From assembly GCF_031143425.1 (NCBI RefSeq), contig NC_090450.1, forward strand, positions 170,795,272 to 170,859,271: a stretch of DNA of 64,000 nt, written 5' to 3'. Position 1 is the stretch's first letter, and each line of letters opens with the position of its first letter. The DNA is from Pleurodeles waltl. Its lineage: Eukaryota; Chordata; Amphibia; Caudata; Salamandridae. The notes under the pieces are model-generated. The model did no database searches, was not told where the DNA came from, and was given only the letters and a program-made list of their open reading frames with translations. Position numbers and translations under genes: made by a program. Below are positions 46,754-59,491 of the stretch, one piece after another.

Positions 46754-48006
46754 CTATGGGGAGTGTGGAAAACTTAAGGACACTTGTGGCCGGCCCCATG
46801 TAGTCTTTTGCGAATTTCTTCCACTATTCCACATCTGGTAACACTGAGTCCAAATCATCCGGGGGGCCACCACAGAAACCCCCTTAAGGCCATCTATAGC
46901 CACCACCAGAGGATGCAGAGACTCCGAACCTGTCTTGTGTTCCTCACCAGTGAGTTCTTGTGTGACGTTCTCTTCAATAATATCTGTCTTACTCTTTTTA
47001 ACATTAACTTCTGTTATACGGTGATCATCTGAGTCCGAAGAGATCTCCCGGTGCCCTCCCATGGGGTGTTGCCTTTCCCACGTTGTTTCTCCCGTCCTCT
47101 CTTTCTGGGCCTCCACTGATCTTTTGGCCAAGTGCCCTCTTCTGTGCAAGTACATGTATTGGACTCCTGTAAACCACGCACCAGAAAAATTGGGGTGCTC
47201 CTCTAGACAAGTCCAAGCTTTCTCCAGTGTCAGGAAGAAAAATGATTTCCCCTGAAACAAGTTTTCCGTTAAGCCGGGAACATGAGCATATATTGTAGCT
47301 TGAGTCCCCTCAACCAGACCTTTATGGAGTCAAAGGTGCTGCACTATCTTTGGACTTCTCTGGAGGAGTCCGGCAAAGCCAGGATTTTGGAATTCTCATA
47401 TTGTACAGCCTGTAACTTATGCACTTCAATGAGAATCATGTCGCAATTCTGATAACTGAGGAATCTAGCAATCACCGTTCTTGGGGGGGCCCCCAGTGGG
47501 AGCCTGCCTCCCAGGGCCCTATGCATCCTTTTTCTTATGAAGCAAGAGGAGAACTTGTCTTGGGGAAGGATGTCTGAGAGAACCTAGCAAGGAACTTTGC
47601 TGTATCGGGCCCTCCACCCCCTCCAGGAACCCAACAAACCGTAAATTGTTCCGGCGGGCCCGATTTCCTACATCCTCCAGTCTCCACATCACATCTTTAT
47701 TGTTGGCCTTGATGTTTGTTAACTCCTTGCGTAGTTCCCCAACCATATCTCCAGCTCTGAGATTTGTGTTTTGGCCGTGGTGACTCTTTCTGCCATATTA
47801 CGCAGATTTTGCTTCAGTAAGGAGACCTCCGGGCACACTTCACTCACTTTTCCTTCCAAGACTTCCTGGGAGGATTAAATCGCCTATAGCAAAGCAGCAT
47901 CATCCGGCTTGGGCTGTGGGGCTGCCACTAGCAGTGTTGTCAGCACTTTTGTGTAACGGTCAAGACTTCCCTGGTGAGGGGGTTTGGGGTCCTTGTCTTT
48001 AGCCAT
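46754..48006 (-). pseudogene. L1 ORF1 RNA-binding protein
   Basis: Starts with ATG at 48006 (MAKDKDPKPPHQGSLDRYT). The RRM-type core is DVMWRLEDVGNRARRNNLRF then GFLEGVEG (47746-47560), continuing in 47526-47344 with MHRALGGRLPLGAPPRTVIA and ALPDSSREVQR. The C-terminal domain is FQGKSFFFLTLEKAWTCLEE (47260 onward). Joining needs several frameshifts. Order and motifs match vertebrate L1 ORF1. Confidence 0.83.
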
Positions 48007-49036
48007 GTCTACAGAGGGTGCCTTGCATGCTAGTCAACACTTCCCAGATCCCAACCTGACACAGTCACCATCAACTCAGGGCTCAAGTTGCCAACTGCAG
48101 AGCCCCACTTCAACAGGGATGCACCATCACTCAGGAGTCATTTCAGGAGGGCGGGGCGAGGAACCGGGGTCTTCAAGCCAACCCACAACTGGGGCCCTTA
48201 CATTCATAACTCGTTAACCACCTCTCGTGAGAGGGGGAGGTCTCCCCTCTGGAGTTGTCAACAGTAGCAATACTAGCCCCTCTCCTTGGGTGCAATCCCC
48301 AGCTGTCGTGGGGAAGCCATGTTCTGTGGCATGACCTAACCAGCGAATCTCCTGCCCCAACCTCACCTCTCCTCCTCCCTTCCAATATGGGTTCAGTAAT
48401 AGCGCATCCATGGCAGCCCCTGCAGCTATGGGGTCACCCCAGCTTCAGAGCACCTCAACAGTTGTTGCCATCTATTCCACGGTGAGAGGGCAACTCCCCG
48501 GGGGTAGGACCCTAGCCAGGGTGCACACAAACAGTCACACACTTAAGTGGGCACCAGTGCCCGAAATACTCTCTGGTGGCTGCTTTTCACTTCCTGCGCT
48601 GTCCTAGTTACCAAGCCTTACCTTCTTCTCTGTGGGCGCCACCTATCCTTTATCGCAGGGGTCACCATCATTCTTGCAGGGACAGAGAGTCACCCCAGAC
48701 TGGGGGTCAGAGGCAGGCAGCACTCCCAGGGGCCTCAGCCCTCTGACCCACTGTCATGTGGACTACCTCGTTCCATGCCGGGCTTCTTCCTTGCTCACAG
48801 CCACAGCCATCCTCTCAGCATGCCGCAGTGGTGCGCCGCACATGCCCAGTATCTCACCCACAGCAAACACCTCATTCTGAAGATCTTCAACAGGATCCTG
48901 GGTTGCAGCAGGAGTGAGGACCTGGTCAGGCATGTTCCACTCAGCCCCGGGCACTACCGCCACTGCAGGAGCAGCTCCTCCGCTAGGACGGAGGAGCGTT
49001 GCCCCCGCCCCGTTAGCAGCAGGAGCAGCAAAACTC

Positions 49037-49083
49037 TTATAGTAAAAAGATAGTAAACTCTGTTTATTATCTTTTTACTATAA
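49037..49083. repeat. Hairpin, 22-bp arms
   Basis: ttatagtaaaaagatagtaa (from 49037) pairs with ttattatctttttactataa (to 49083), with one mismatch and a 3-base loop. It sits where the L1 5' region gives way to other sequence. Confidence 0.75.
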
Positions 49084-49140
49084 AAGTGGGCGGGCCACAG
49101 GAGTGACAGGGACAGAGAGGAAGTGCACAGAACTCCCCCT

Positions 49141-49197
49141 CAATGTGCATGTATATTTGGCTGGCTGTCTCGGGCCGGCCAGACATACATGCACATT
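49141..49197. repeat. Imperfect hairpin
   Basis: aatgtgcatgtatatttggc pairs with ggccagacatacatgcacat around an about 10-base loop. Confidence 0.65.
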
Positions 49198-49419
49198 AGG
49201 GTTTCTGCAACCCGGCACTGCATTGCCGGGTTCGAGAGACCAGGCAGAGGCTCCCAGTCTGCCTGGGAACGCCCTGGCTAGGCACTCCCAGCCAATCCTA
49301 ACGCTGCTCTGAGCAGCCTCAGGATTCGCCGCAGGGCAGGCTGGGAACCTATGCCTGGAGCGAGACGGAGTACAGCAGAGTGGATGGAGCAGCATGACAC
49401 GGGAAAAAGGTACGTTTTA

Positions 49420-50747
49420 TTTATGTATTTTAAATTTTTTGGGGAGACCCCCCAACCTCCCCAAGACGTGCCACGCCGCCTCTTTTCCCTCCTGTGAGCT
49501 GCACCTGTGCCACTGTTGCCGATGCCAGGATCCCACCACTTGGCGACTCCTCGGGCGATCAGGTTCAAACACCCCAGCTGGACCAGCACCAACTGGTGGT
49601 CATCTAAGTATGGCGAAGGCAAGGATTTAGTAGGATTTTGACAGGGGCCAACGCAGAGCTCACCTCGTCCAACCCGTCCATCATCTTGGTCTTGCCACCT
49701 ATCAGGTTCAAAATTAAACAGTGCTGCCCCCTGCTGTCTAATAGTTATAGTGTTTTAGTTCTATACAGTAAGCAACATATGAGCAGGACCACTTTAGTTA
49801 TATGGTAGGAGAGTACCAAACTATGTGGATCGGTTCACTAAATTATGTGGCAATAAAAGCCAATTTATACAGCATAACGCGGCACATTTGACACTATTAC
49901 TACATTATTTTGTACTTTTTACTCATGGTAAAAGTGTCTGGGCCAATATTTCACCTCAATATTTGCCAGATTAACAACCAAATACAAAAAGCAACTGAAA
50001 GAAGACCAGTTAACCTTAACAAAAAGTTTCCACTGTGCGTAAACCCACATTTCCACCTTTTCATTAACTTTTGATCTGTTTGAACTAGAAACACTTTTTA
50101 TGTTAAAAATTGCAGATTATGCAGCAGATGGTAGAATATGTGGCAAATGTGGCATATCTATAATTTTGTGAACAAATTTGCATAATTACATAATTCCAGT
50201 GGCCCTGCCTATGACTGCCTAAAATCCTAGTCACTCAGCTAAGTCACTTGGTTGGCCTATATCTTTGGGCTACGTTATCATTCAAAGGTGGTGTATCTTA
50301 AACTTCCACTTTTTTTGCATACTTGCACAGATATCGCCATGTGACAGTCAGTCTTCACAATAGCAATTTAAACTAATAAATATTGCCATTAGTCTTGGAG
50401 CTTTAAAAACATTAAAGGGTGTTAAAATCAATGCGCTTTGCAGTGTTCTGAAGCATTGTGTGGTTTTTACATGTCTTTCAGGTAGCCGACCTATTCTAAA
50501 CTCACGCAGACTCCTTTGCACTATGGAGCAAAGGAGTACGTATGGTGCTCGACTGCATAATTCTGTGCCAACACTAAGGACAGAGCAGGATAGTGCCATA
50601 TCTCTGTAACTATGGTGCTTTCCTGCTCTCTCTGTCAGGCAGCGCAGAAACTTTGTGTGCTGCACGGCGGTGCACCCTCATGTGGGTGCTTTGCAATCTG
50701 GACCCTCATATATTGTAGAATGTATGTCTTCATGTGGACTACATCAA
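49420..50747. other. Unassigned DNA
   Basis: No gene or defined element. Short frames only. Confidence 0.5.
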
Positions 50748-50949
50748 GGGCCAGATGTAGCAAGCCATTTGCATGGCGCAAACTGCGAAAAACGCAGTTT
50801 GCGCCATGCAAACTGCCTCCTGCGATGCTCATTCCCAAATTGCGAGTCGGTACCACCAGTGACAAATACAATGGCATATTGTAAGTTTGCGCTGATTTTG
50901 CGTAAAAAAACTACGCAAATGCGGTGCTAAAAAAGTATAAATATGGGCC
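50748..50949. mobile_element. MITE composite with a perfect 19-bp hairpin
   Basis: The left end gggccagatgtagcaag and right end gtataaatatgggcc belong to two different MITE types. The right half matches the family at 58383. 50769-50812 is a perfect hairpin: ttgcatggcgcaaactgcg, five-A loop, then its exact inverse. Probably two MITEs fused by a deletion. Confidence 0.62.
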
Positions 50950-50954
50950 TAAGT

Positions 50955-52505
50955 ATTTATGCAGCATGCAACCACCAATAAAGTGAAAACACAATACAAG
51001 AAAAATCCCACACCAGTTTAGAAAAAATTTAATACATAAATTGAGACTAAAACAACAAAAATCCAATTGGTAGAACCAGAGATATGCCATTTTAAAAGTT
51101 TAGGTAAAAATGGTGCAAAGAATCTGAAAGCGTTAAGGCGTTGAGGTTATGTGGTTGCGCTGGACCAGGACAAAATCACAAGTTCAAGTCGACCACGATG
51201 TAGTGTGGGCTGAGAACAGGGATCAGGTTAGTCCTGCAGAAAAAAGTTACCTTCTCAAAGTCCAATGCTCAACATCAGGATTTCACAGGAGAAGGTCAGC
51301 TGATGCCAACCAAAGGTCCATGACCTGGGGAAGCCCCTCTTGAAGTTCAGGAACTCTTACTAGCAGAGGCTACCAGGGCTCATGCAGTCGCAAGTTCAGA
51401 GAGGCCAGGTGGAGGTCAGGCAGGGAAAGTTGCAGCAGGTCACCTGGGCAGGTGCAGGGAGTCCTCTGGAGCTTGTTGTGTCCCTGCAGCTCAGAACAGG
51501 AGGTCCGCCAACTGACCCTTGGAGTCACTGTGGTAGCCCTGGGTTCAAGGAGATCGTCCTGTCGCCTTCAAGGAGCAAGGCAGGCCTCAAGCAGCCGGGC
51601 AGTCCTCTGAGAAACAAGGAAGGCCTTAAGCAGCAGGGCAGTCCTCCGGAGTACAAGGCCGTCCTTCTGCACTCTTCCGAAGGTCCAAGAGTGTACTGAA
51701 GTGTGGGTCTAAGGGTCCACTATGTATACCTAGTGCCAGCTTTGAAGTGGTAGAAACTTCTGGAGTCACCCAAAACATCACATGTGGTTCTGGAATTTCC
51801 TTCCTCCCTGTCCTCCCTTCCAAGTTGTCTGGGATGACAAGAGCTTCATGTCAAGTTCTTGGTCTGTGTCCTGAGGCAGCTCCTTTGAAATGCTAGTGGG
51901 ACAGGGAACGGTTCTGCTACTCCCATTCAAACATGAAGGCCCTCTCCCTACTATACAAAGGTTCTATTGTTCTCTGCCTGTCCCATTATATGCTTGATGG
52001 GGAGAACAGGCCCATGCATGTATAAACTCCTAAAAGGCCTCACCAACTTTAGGGCAGAAAAATGGCAACTTTATAAAAGTTGTACTTTTAAAATTGTAAT
52101 CTAAAATCTGACTTTACCATTAAAGAGAATTTAAAATTACAACGTAATTGAGTCCAAATAGAACATTTCTACTTGCTCCCAATCAAAAGTTAGCAATTAT
52201 TAAATGTAATAAGGTAACCCAATGCTATCCTATAAAAGAGTTAGGCCTCACAGTAGTGAAAAATTCAATTAGCAGGTTTTCACTAGCAGGACATGTAAAA
52301 CTTAAAAGTGCATGTCCAACTTTTTAAATGCACTGCACTCTGCCCTGTTGCTGTTTAGAGCCTACCCTAGTTCAGGTCGACCACAATGGAGTGGAGGTGT
52401 GACATATATATTGAAAAGGAAGGTTAGGGCCAGAAAAAAAGGTTTATTTTGCTAGGTCAAAATGGCATTTTAAAACTGCACACAAGCTGCAATGGCAGGC
52501 GTTAG
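50955..52505 (+). repeat. LTR-like dispersed repeat, copy 1
   Basis: Shares ordered blocks with 52770-53470: ggtagaaccagag (51066 / about 52838), tcacaagttcaag (51177 / about 52913), ttaccattaaagagaattt (52114 / 53129) and gaaaaggaag...ggtttattt (52413 / 53391). The head matches the fragment at 11345. No coding capacity; I recognise it as a dispersed repeat, probably an LTR, but no family. Confidence 0.62.
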
Positions 52506-52769
52506 ACATACTTTAAAGGACTACATACATGGGTGGCACAATCAGTGCTGCAGGCTCATTAGAAGCTTTTAATTTACAGACCCGGGGTACAAGTAGTATC
52601 ACTTTATTAGGGACTTTTAAGTAAACTAAATGTGCCATTTGGGTGTAATCCAATTTTACCATGTTTACAGGAGTGAGCACAAGCACGTTTGCAATGGTTA
52701 GCAGTTGTAATGTACACAAAGTCTTAAAACTCAGCATAAATGAGTTCAGAAAACAGGAGAAGTGAAGGC

Positions 52770-53470
52770 AAAATGTTTGGGGGTGACACTGCAGAGAGAG
52801 CCAAGTACCACAACATCAAAGCAATACAAATCAGTAGAACCAGAGTTTTTAAAGATTAAAGAAAATAGCTTCAAAAAGGGCATGAGGCCCCAACTGCAAT
52901 GTCAGATCACAAGTCACAAGTTCAAGTTCAAGCTGGCTGTGATGGAGCACCTGTTGGGGAAGGGACCACTTTTGTCCTTGGTGTCAGGATTGTACCTTGG
53001 TCCAGATGTGGTATTGTTTGTCCACCGTGACATAATGCTCTATGTCGTGCTGTGTCAGATCCGTTGAAGCCGCAATCATGTGCTGCATAGTGGTGCGATG
53101 TGAGGCTCTGCATCTGTTTGCACCAACTTTACCATTAAAGAGAATTTTAAGTTACAATTCAAATGAGTGGAAGATGTGCTTCTCTATCTGCTCTAAAAGT
53201 GAAGTTAACACTTATTACCTGTAACCTATTGTTAGTCTATGGAAGAGGTAGCCTTGCTACAATAAAACAAGACTTGAGGAGATTTTCACTGCCAGGACAT
53301 GTAAGACTCAAGTACCCGTATAGTACTTTCTAATATCATGCGCTGTCATATGAGTCTTTAAAGTTGCATTAGGGGTCACTTATAAGTGATGAAAAGGAAG
53401 TCTTAGGCCTGGCAAAAGGTTTATTTGGCCAGGTCGAAATGGAAGTTTACAACTGTAGTGGAATCTGCAA
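52770..53470 (+). repeat. LTR-like dispersed repeat, copy 2
   Basis: Same block order as copy 1, but about 700 bp shorter between the tcacaagttcaag and ttaccattaaag blocks, so internally deleted (or copy 1 has an insertion). Confidence 0.62.
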
Positions 53471-53586
53471 AGGAATTTTTCTCTTGTATTCTATACATTT
53501 ACTTCTATCCTATTACCTGCAGTGATTTTAGCACGTTTAGGAAGCATTGACTCAACTAATTTTAGGCATGCAAAATAGAGACTCAG

Positions 53587-53818
53587 GGCCTCATTACGAG
53601 TTTTGCGAGTGGTGGAGGCCACCCTCCAAGCTCACTGGGTCAGAAGACGGCTAGTTTGGTTTTCTGCCCGCTGGCCCTATTAGTAGTTTCCCACGTAGCC
53701 AGCGGGAAACTACCCACATCATTGACGCCGGCTTGTAATCGAGCCAGTGGCAATGTTGCAGTGCTTTGGGTGCAATAGCACTTGTCGCACTTTTCACTGC
53801 CTGTAATTCAAGCCCTCA
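53587..53818. mobile_element. Harbinger-type MITE remnant
   Basis: Ends gggcctcattacgag and (inverse of right) gggcttgaattacag are related inverted repeats. It contains the palindrome-like agcgggaaactac / gtagtttcccacgtagcc core. Confidence 0.55.
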
Positions 53819-55149
53819 CCCTTCATATATAGTGGCATTCAGTTAATACTGGCTTAAGCAATTTCTGTAGTTTAATTTTAGTTTCATAAAAATGAGAAAG
53901 AAGTATGAACTCTGCACCTCCAAATACCTAGACCATAAAAGTCTCCATCACAAATGCATACCTAAGTAGAAAAAGGCTGAAATAACACTTGTGATAACAT
54001 CATTTTTAGTACAAGTTGCTCTCCTACTCACATCAATTGGATCCTTGCCACCTCGCGGTGGAATCTGAACTTGCTCCTCACAGCTGGTCATCAAAGCCCT
54101 GAGCACACAGTAAAAGTCCATGTTTCCTCACGGATGCAAACAGTCACCAGTTCCCTCAAAAAATAAGGCTATATATGATGATTGGCCACACGTAGAGCTG
54201 TTGGACGGAGTGGGCTTGGTACAGTGCTGATGCTGTCACAATTTTCACAGATGCCATTCATGTGGAAGTCTTATAGGAGGTCACATCTCAACAGAAGTAT
54301 TTGGTGCAATACTCCCATGCTGTCAAGGACTGGATGTGCCCTTTTAGATTGTCTGAGGAAAGAACAACTCCTCAGCACCACCCAGCAGAGAATAATATAC
54401 ATGAAAAGTGAGACATGACTCCAGTATTTGTGATGATTCTCATTGATGATGTAGATGGGGTTATTAATATCAGCAGGGCACCAAACTCCTCCTGACATCT
54501 GAAAGGAGAAAAGGACAATGCAAGGCAACAGACCCAAGAACCGATGGTTGCCATGGAATGAATCAATTGCTTGATTAAAAAAGTACAGCCGTGCAATGTT
54601 CTGCAACATGTGCTCCATGCTACTTGTAACATACAAGAAAACTCTCCAGGTCTCTGTGAGCGCAGAAAAACTGCAACAGATCTAGCCTCAGAGAGGCCCT
54701 GCACCAATCAAGGCACGGCATGCAACCACATGTTGAACTGAAGCGCCAAGGAGATTTCTTCCCTTTCTGAGCTTGCATGGTCCTCTGTGAGCTCTTTCAC
54801 AGTTCTAGGCAGTTTTGCTGCTGTAAATAAAAACTTAAAACCCTCATAACCCTGGTGGGACTGGGTACCCTGCTAGCCAAGTGGGACATTGCTAAACACT
54901 GGAACTCCAGACAGGCACCCATTATTTTTGAATGGGAATGTGCTATGGACTACGGTGCAAAAACAGAAGAACCTATCTATGAGGCAATAGTCTGTCCCCG
55001 GAAACTTGTAAAGATATAGGGCAAATGGTGAGATTTTTCTGGTTTATCCTAATTTACACACTGTGGACAGGGCTGTGGTAGGGCAATGGGTATTCATTGT
55101 ATGCGCTGTAAGTTGAGTTGTATTTTTCTTAATAAAATCAATAACATTT
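53819..55149. other. Unassigned DNA
   Basis: No gene or defined element. Frames short and without motifs. Confidence 0.5.
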
Positions 55150-55150
55150 G

Positions 55151-55349
55151 GGGCCTCATTTACAAGGTTTGATGCATTGCTGCATTGCAGCAGTTGTGCA
55201 TCAAAAATTATTGCGCTGTGGCAAAACAGGTTACAATGCCATGGATGCATCGTATTTACAATATGAGGCACTATGAGGCACAGAATGTGCTGTTGATGCG
55301 TCAAAAACAATGACGCTACTGCAGCACAGGCTCCTTCTAAATAAGCCCC
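55151..55349. mobile_element. MITE, about 200 bp
   Basis: Left ggggcctcatttacaag and inverse of right ggggcttatttagaag form imperfect terminal inverted repeats. The interior has repeated gatgca / tgcatc motifs. Confidence 0.6.
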
Positions 55350-56770
55350 TTGCTTTTAAAAAAACTCATAACCACCCTTTAGAGGTTTGAGACTCAAATA
55401 GACCTTCCTAGAACACATGAGACATGCAATAGAAGCTAAAATTATGTTTAAAGCCCTGGAATACGAGTAGTAGGCAGCAGTTACTCACAGAAGAGCAGCT
55501 CAGTAACTAACGATTGCACCAGAGCATGAAGTAAAAGCTTCACACTGAATCAACATGACAGTCAGTTGTTTGTTATCTGATGGGTCTGAGGTGTTGGTAG
55601 GATCAGCCAATTAGAGCATTTTACAGAGACAGGAGGGGCTTCAAAGGGGAACATTGAAGCAAAGAACTCCAAGGAAATGGGCAGCTGATATCAGTTGTGA
55701 TGCTGAACTGCCCTGAGTTTGGCAATGTTTAGGTGTTCCTAGTTTAGCTCAAATCCCTCCAGGAGCTGTGTTGTATGTGCTTGTTGAGGTCTACGGATGC
55801 GGCGTTGCATGCAATAATGAGAGGCACACAGGTACTTACAGCTTCAACTCCCCACTGCCAGAACAGGCGGGATCTCTTTATGTTTTTTTTATTCCAGCGG
55901 AAGTCATGCTTGGGACATACCAACTTGGGATTAGTGGGGGGGGGGCCAGCGTAGACATAGCCGACCTTTTGTGGTGTCACTTTCTCCTGGGTTTCTAGGT
56001 TCAATGTAGCTCTGGTGTTGCAAGAACCTATTAACAAAGTCTCACCTTGCGGTCAAGTAGAGATGATTTTTGGTTCCTGTTTCCTTCCTTGTGATTCCTG
56101 CGCTTCAGGAAAATAGAGCTCACACCCATGTACTACAGGATGTAGTCCTTTTACACCCTCATGAAATTGTGCTTCTCACTTGCCAAGCCTTTGGCTTCCT
56201 CCCTCTCAACAACCTCTTGCATTGACCACGAGGGAGGCTAGGCCACAAGAGGGAGAGGCAGGTAAGTCTTGACTGACTGGGACTGTAAGAGAAGATGACT
56301 GGTGGAAGAACTAGATCAACTTCTTGGTGCAAAACCCCAAAATCACATTATGACACCGAGGCTGGATCCAACACTGGAGCGACATGCACCTGGACCAGGT
56401 ACCTCGTTGACAGAAATGCTACTGATACCAGGGATACTGGTATTTGGGAATCTGTGGGCATTAACAAGGATTACAAGTGGAATCTTGAAGTTCCCCTAAG
56501 AAATGAGTAGTTATCTGGGAATTGACCATTCCCTCCTGACTTTCTTGGTAATTCACCATTTTTCCCCTGGTAGTTCACATGGAGACTTGACCTGCTGTTA
56601 ACAGGTGAACTCCTGGAGTCCTCATGGTTACTACAGATCTTCTAATCGTGATTGTCAAAGTGCAAGGCACAAGTCGGGGGTACATGCGGGAAGACAATGT
56701 CACACTGGCAAGAAGTTGGGCCCTACCATAAAATATGTAGAACCTGCCCAAGTGTCATTTTTAAACACCT
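55350..56770. other. Unassigned DNA
   Basis: No gene recognised. A G-run lies near 55937. Confidence 0.5.
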
Positions 56771-57300
56771 AGGTGGTCATTATGAACATGGTGGTCTGGA
56801 CCGCCACGCCGGCGGTCATTACCACCAACGTCATGGCGGTCCAGACCGCCATATTCTGAACACAGTAGTGAACTGGCAGCAAAGCAGCCAGTTCACTACC
56901 ACCCAGTGCCAGGCCAGATTCGCCCGCCAGACCGACTGTGAGCATATTTGACCTGGCAGTGGAGGCCGGACAGGCAGTGGGATTATGATCCCATTTCCAC
57001 CAGGGATTCCCTGGCCAGTTACCCCGCCATGTAATCCCTAGCGAAAAGCATTCGGGTCACAGGAATAATCATTCCTGTCACCTGTATGTGACATGCCAGG
57101 CCCCTCCCCCCTTTCCACTATCCCTTACCACCCCCCAAGCCCTCAGAACCGCCCCCACCCCCACCCCCCAAACCCTGAAAACTGACCGTCCAACCCCCAC
57201 AATCCTCCACCCCCAAAACCCCATTTAGGTCCCCCCTCCCCAATCCTCACCATCCCCCACTCCTACATACAGGTCCCCCAAAACCCCAACCCCCCACATC

Positions 57301-57420
57301 CACATGCACCCATTCACGTACATGCACACATGCATACATGCACTCAGACACACATCCTCCCCACACACACTCATGCACACCCCCATGCACTCACACACTC
57401 ACACCTCCCTCCCCCTTCCC
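57301..57420. repeat. CA-rich low-complexity stretch
   Basis: Repeated cacacatgca / cacacac motifs; inside the 1-kb Harbinger-type element. Confidence 0.7.
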
Positions 57421-57505
57421 TCTCGGACAGCACTTACCTCTTCCGTTGCGCTGCCCCGGGAGGGAACAGGCTCCCTGGATACTGCTGCGCCACCTTTGCT
57501 GCCTC

Positions 57506-57559
57506 TCCATACACCGCCACGCCTATAACTGTTTCATTATAGGCGTAGCGGTGTATGGA
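57506..57559. repeat. Hairpin, 23-bp arms
   Basis: tccatacaccgccacgccta pairs with taggcgtagcggtgtatgga, one mismatch, short loop. Confidence 0.75.
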
Positions 57560-58382
57560 TTGATGTGGCAGTGAGGGTGGAGCAGCATCCAACCCCGCCA
57601 CCGACCGCCAGCATGGCGCATGGCGGTTCTCACCGCCATCAATGGTGGTGAGGCACTATGAGTCATTATTTTGCGGGATGCCGCCTGCCATCACTGGCGG
57701 TCTTCCATTGACCACCGGCACTGTTGGCGGCGGGGCATCCTGCCAAAAACATAATGACCCCCCAAGACACATTCAGAAGCACCTGCGCATTGTTTACTTT
57801 CGATCCGTATCAATGTGCATGCAGCGAGGGGGCTTTCGCATTTCAGACTCCAGCTGGACCCAGAACAAAAAGTGAATCTGAGGTGTTGTCATGCCTTTTG
57901 TTCGAGTCTTCTGGCTAGGAGGTGGTCTGGAGCCTCACACCTAGATGCAGATGCGGTGGAGGGGAAACAAAGATATACACCTTGTTAGCATTTCACACAT
58001 GCTTAAGAAAGGCATACTATTTAGTTTGTTCAGTCCCTGTATACAAGATATGCATGCACTGCAAGAATGTCAGACGAGTTGGTTTTCCCAACATTTACAC
58101 CAAATAAATTACATTTAAATAGCACTTACTACCTCTGATTAGGGTGTGAAATAACAATTTAAAATATGACTATTATAGTGCTACTCACACCAATGCAGGA
58201 TGTCAGAGCACTTTACATTACATGCACACATTACATACAATAAATTATGTAAGTCTGTAAATCAATGTACAGGATATGTTGCATAAAACAGTGGGAGTTA
58301 CAATGTGTAGAAGTCACATATCATCCTTCATAGCTCACTGTGCTATATCAGAAGGATTACAATGCAACTGCAAGTAATCTCA

Positions 58383-58540
58383 GGCCCATATTTATACTTT
58401 TTAGCGCCACATTTGTGTCATCTTTTGATGCAAAAGCGGAGCAAACTTGCAAAATACAATTGTATTTTGTAAGTTTGCGCTGTATTGACGTTAAAAAGCG
58501 GTGCAAATGCGGCGCTAAAATAAAAGTATAAATATGGGCC
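58383..58540. mobile_element. Harbinger-type MITE, 158 bp, TCA duplication
   Basis: Terminal repeats ggcccatatttatac / gtataaatatgggcc are exact inverses. The flanking trinucleotide TCA is present on both sides (58380-58382, 58541-58543). Nearly the whole element is a palindrome around aaaatacaattgtatttt. Confidence 0.9.
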
Positions 58541-58867
58541 TCAGTGTTCCAAGCAGTAACCCATTTACCTAGCTACATAAAATAAAACCTGTCATCTGCA
58601 TGCTACTTGATGTGCTTTGCAGGAGACACTTGAACCCTCTATGCAACTTTGAGTCAAAACTGGGGCTAGACAAAACGCAGGTCTTTCCAGCAAGTGCATA
58701 AACCTTCAGAGTTATCTTACCATTATTATTCACTCAGATTGACTGGGAAAACGCAGATCTCTGCAGCAGGTGCCTTAAACTCATGAGATATTTTAAAATT
58801 CAGGCTTTGTAACTAATTAAGCAGAACAGATTTATTTTCAGTTTGCAGCAGATCTTTACAAAAATAT

Positions 58868-59491
58868 GGGCAATATTTATGGCAAAGTCAAGCAGCGCAG
58901 CAAGTCACCTTGCTGCACTGCAGTGCGTGACAGGGAAAGAGCAGGAATGTGTCATATTTTAAAAAATACGGCGCATTCCTGCCTTTGTCCCTGTGCTGGC
59001 ACTGTTTTGGCTGCTTAGTACCAATACAATCACCATTGTACCATAGTGCAAGGGTGCCTGGTTTGTAAAAAGGATTGTTTTGTGTACCCCCTTCCTATAC
59101 AATAACAATCCCCTGAAGCATTTTCCTCTTTCTATGTGTGCTGCAAAATGATGAGGAAAAATAAAGGTATTCCTCCTCGTTACACCTCACCTTGGATGGG
59201 GTAGCATTTGGCACATTCCCAGATCTACCGCTTCTGGTAAATCTGGGAAAGTGTTAAAATCCATAGGAGTTGTGTGGGAACACCCATGCACCACCCTGGA
59301 ATGCTTCCCTGGGGAAGAGTAATGCAATGCATCAATTTGTGCTGCGTTGCGTTACTCTAGATTTATAAAGCCACTCAGGGCCACCCAAGGTGGTCTTGTG
59401 TGGCTTGATAAATCGCGCTCTGAGGTTGCATTGTGCATGCACCACGTTGCGTGGTGCAAGAGCAACGCAACGCCAGACATAAATAATCCCC
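58868..59491. mobile_element. Harbinger-type non-autonomous element, about 620 bp
   Basis: Ends gggcaatatttatgg and (inverse of right) ggggattatttatgtc are related. The interior is rich in aatgcaatgcat / gttgcgttactc motifs. No coding capacity. Confidence 0.6.

Larger units (their letters stand above)
44100..48990 (-). mobile_element. L1-type LINE with 5' region but missing 3' end
   Basis: Minus strand order: 5' region (about 48990-48010, boundary uncertain), ORF1 remnant (48006-46754) and ORF2 remnant (46371-44140). Similarity to ORF2 stops shortly after the RT catalytic box. The thumb and C-terminal cysteine region, 3' UTR and poly(A) are absent. Many frameshifts and stops. Confidence 0.8.
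56772..57763. mobile_element. Non-autonomous Harbinger-type element, about 1 kb
   Basis: Ends ggtggtcattatgaa and (inverse of right) ggggggtcattatgtt are alike and close to the termini of the autonomous element at 33586 (gggggtcattcc). Inner palindromes are present near 56790-56853 (ggtctggaccgcca ... tggcggtccagacc) and at 57506-57559. No transposase or Myb-like coding sequence, so mobilisation would have been in trans. Confidence 0.72.

Noticed and set aside
57301..57574. Plus-strand His/Thr/Pro-rich open frames
   Set aside because: Product of CA-rich low-complexity sequence inside a non-autonomous Harbinger-type element.
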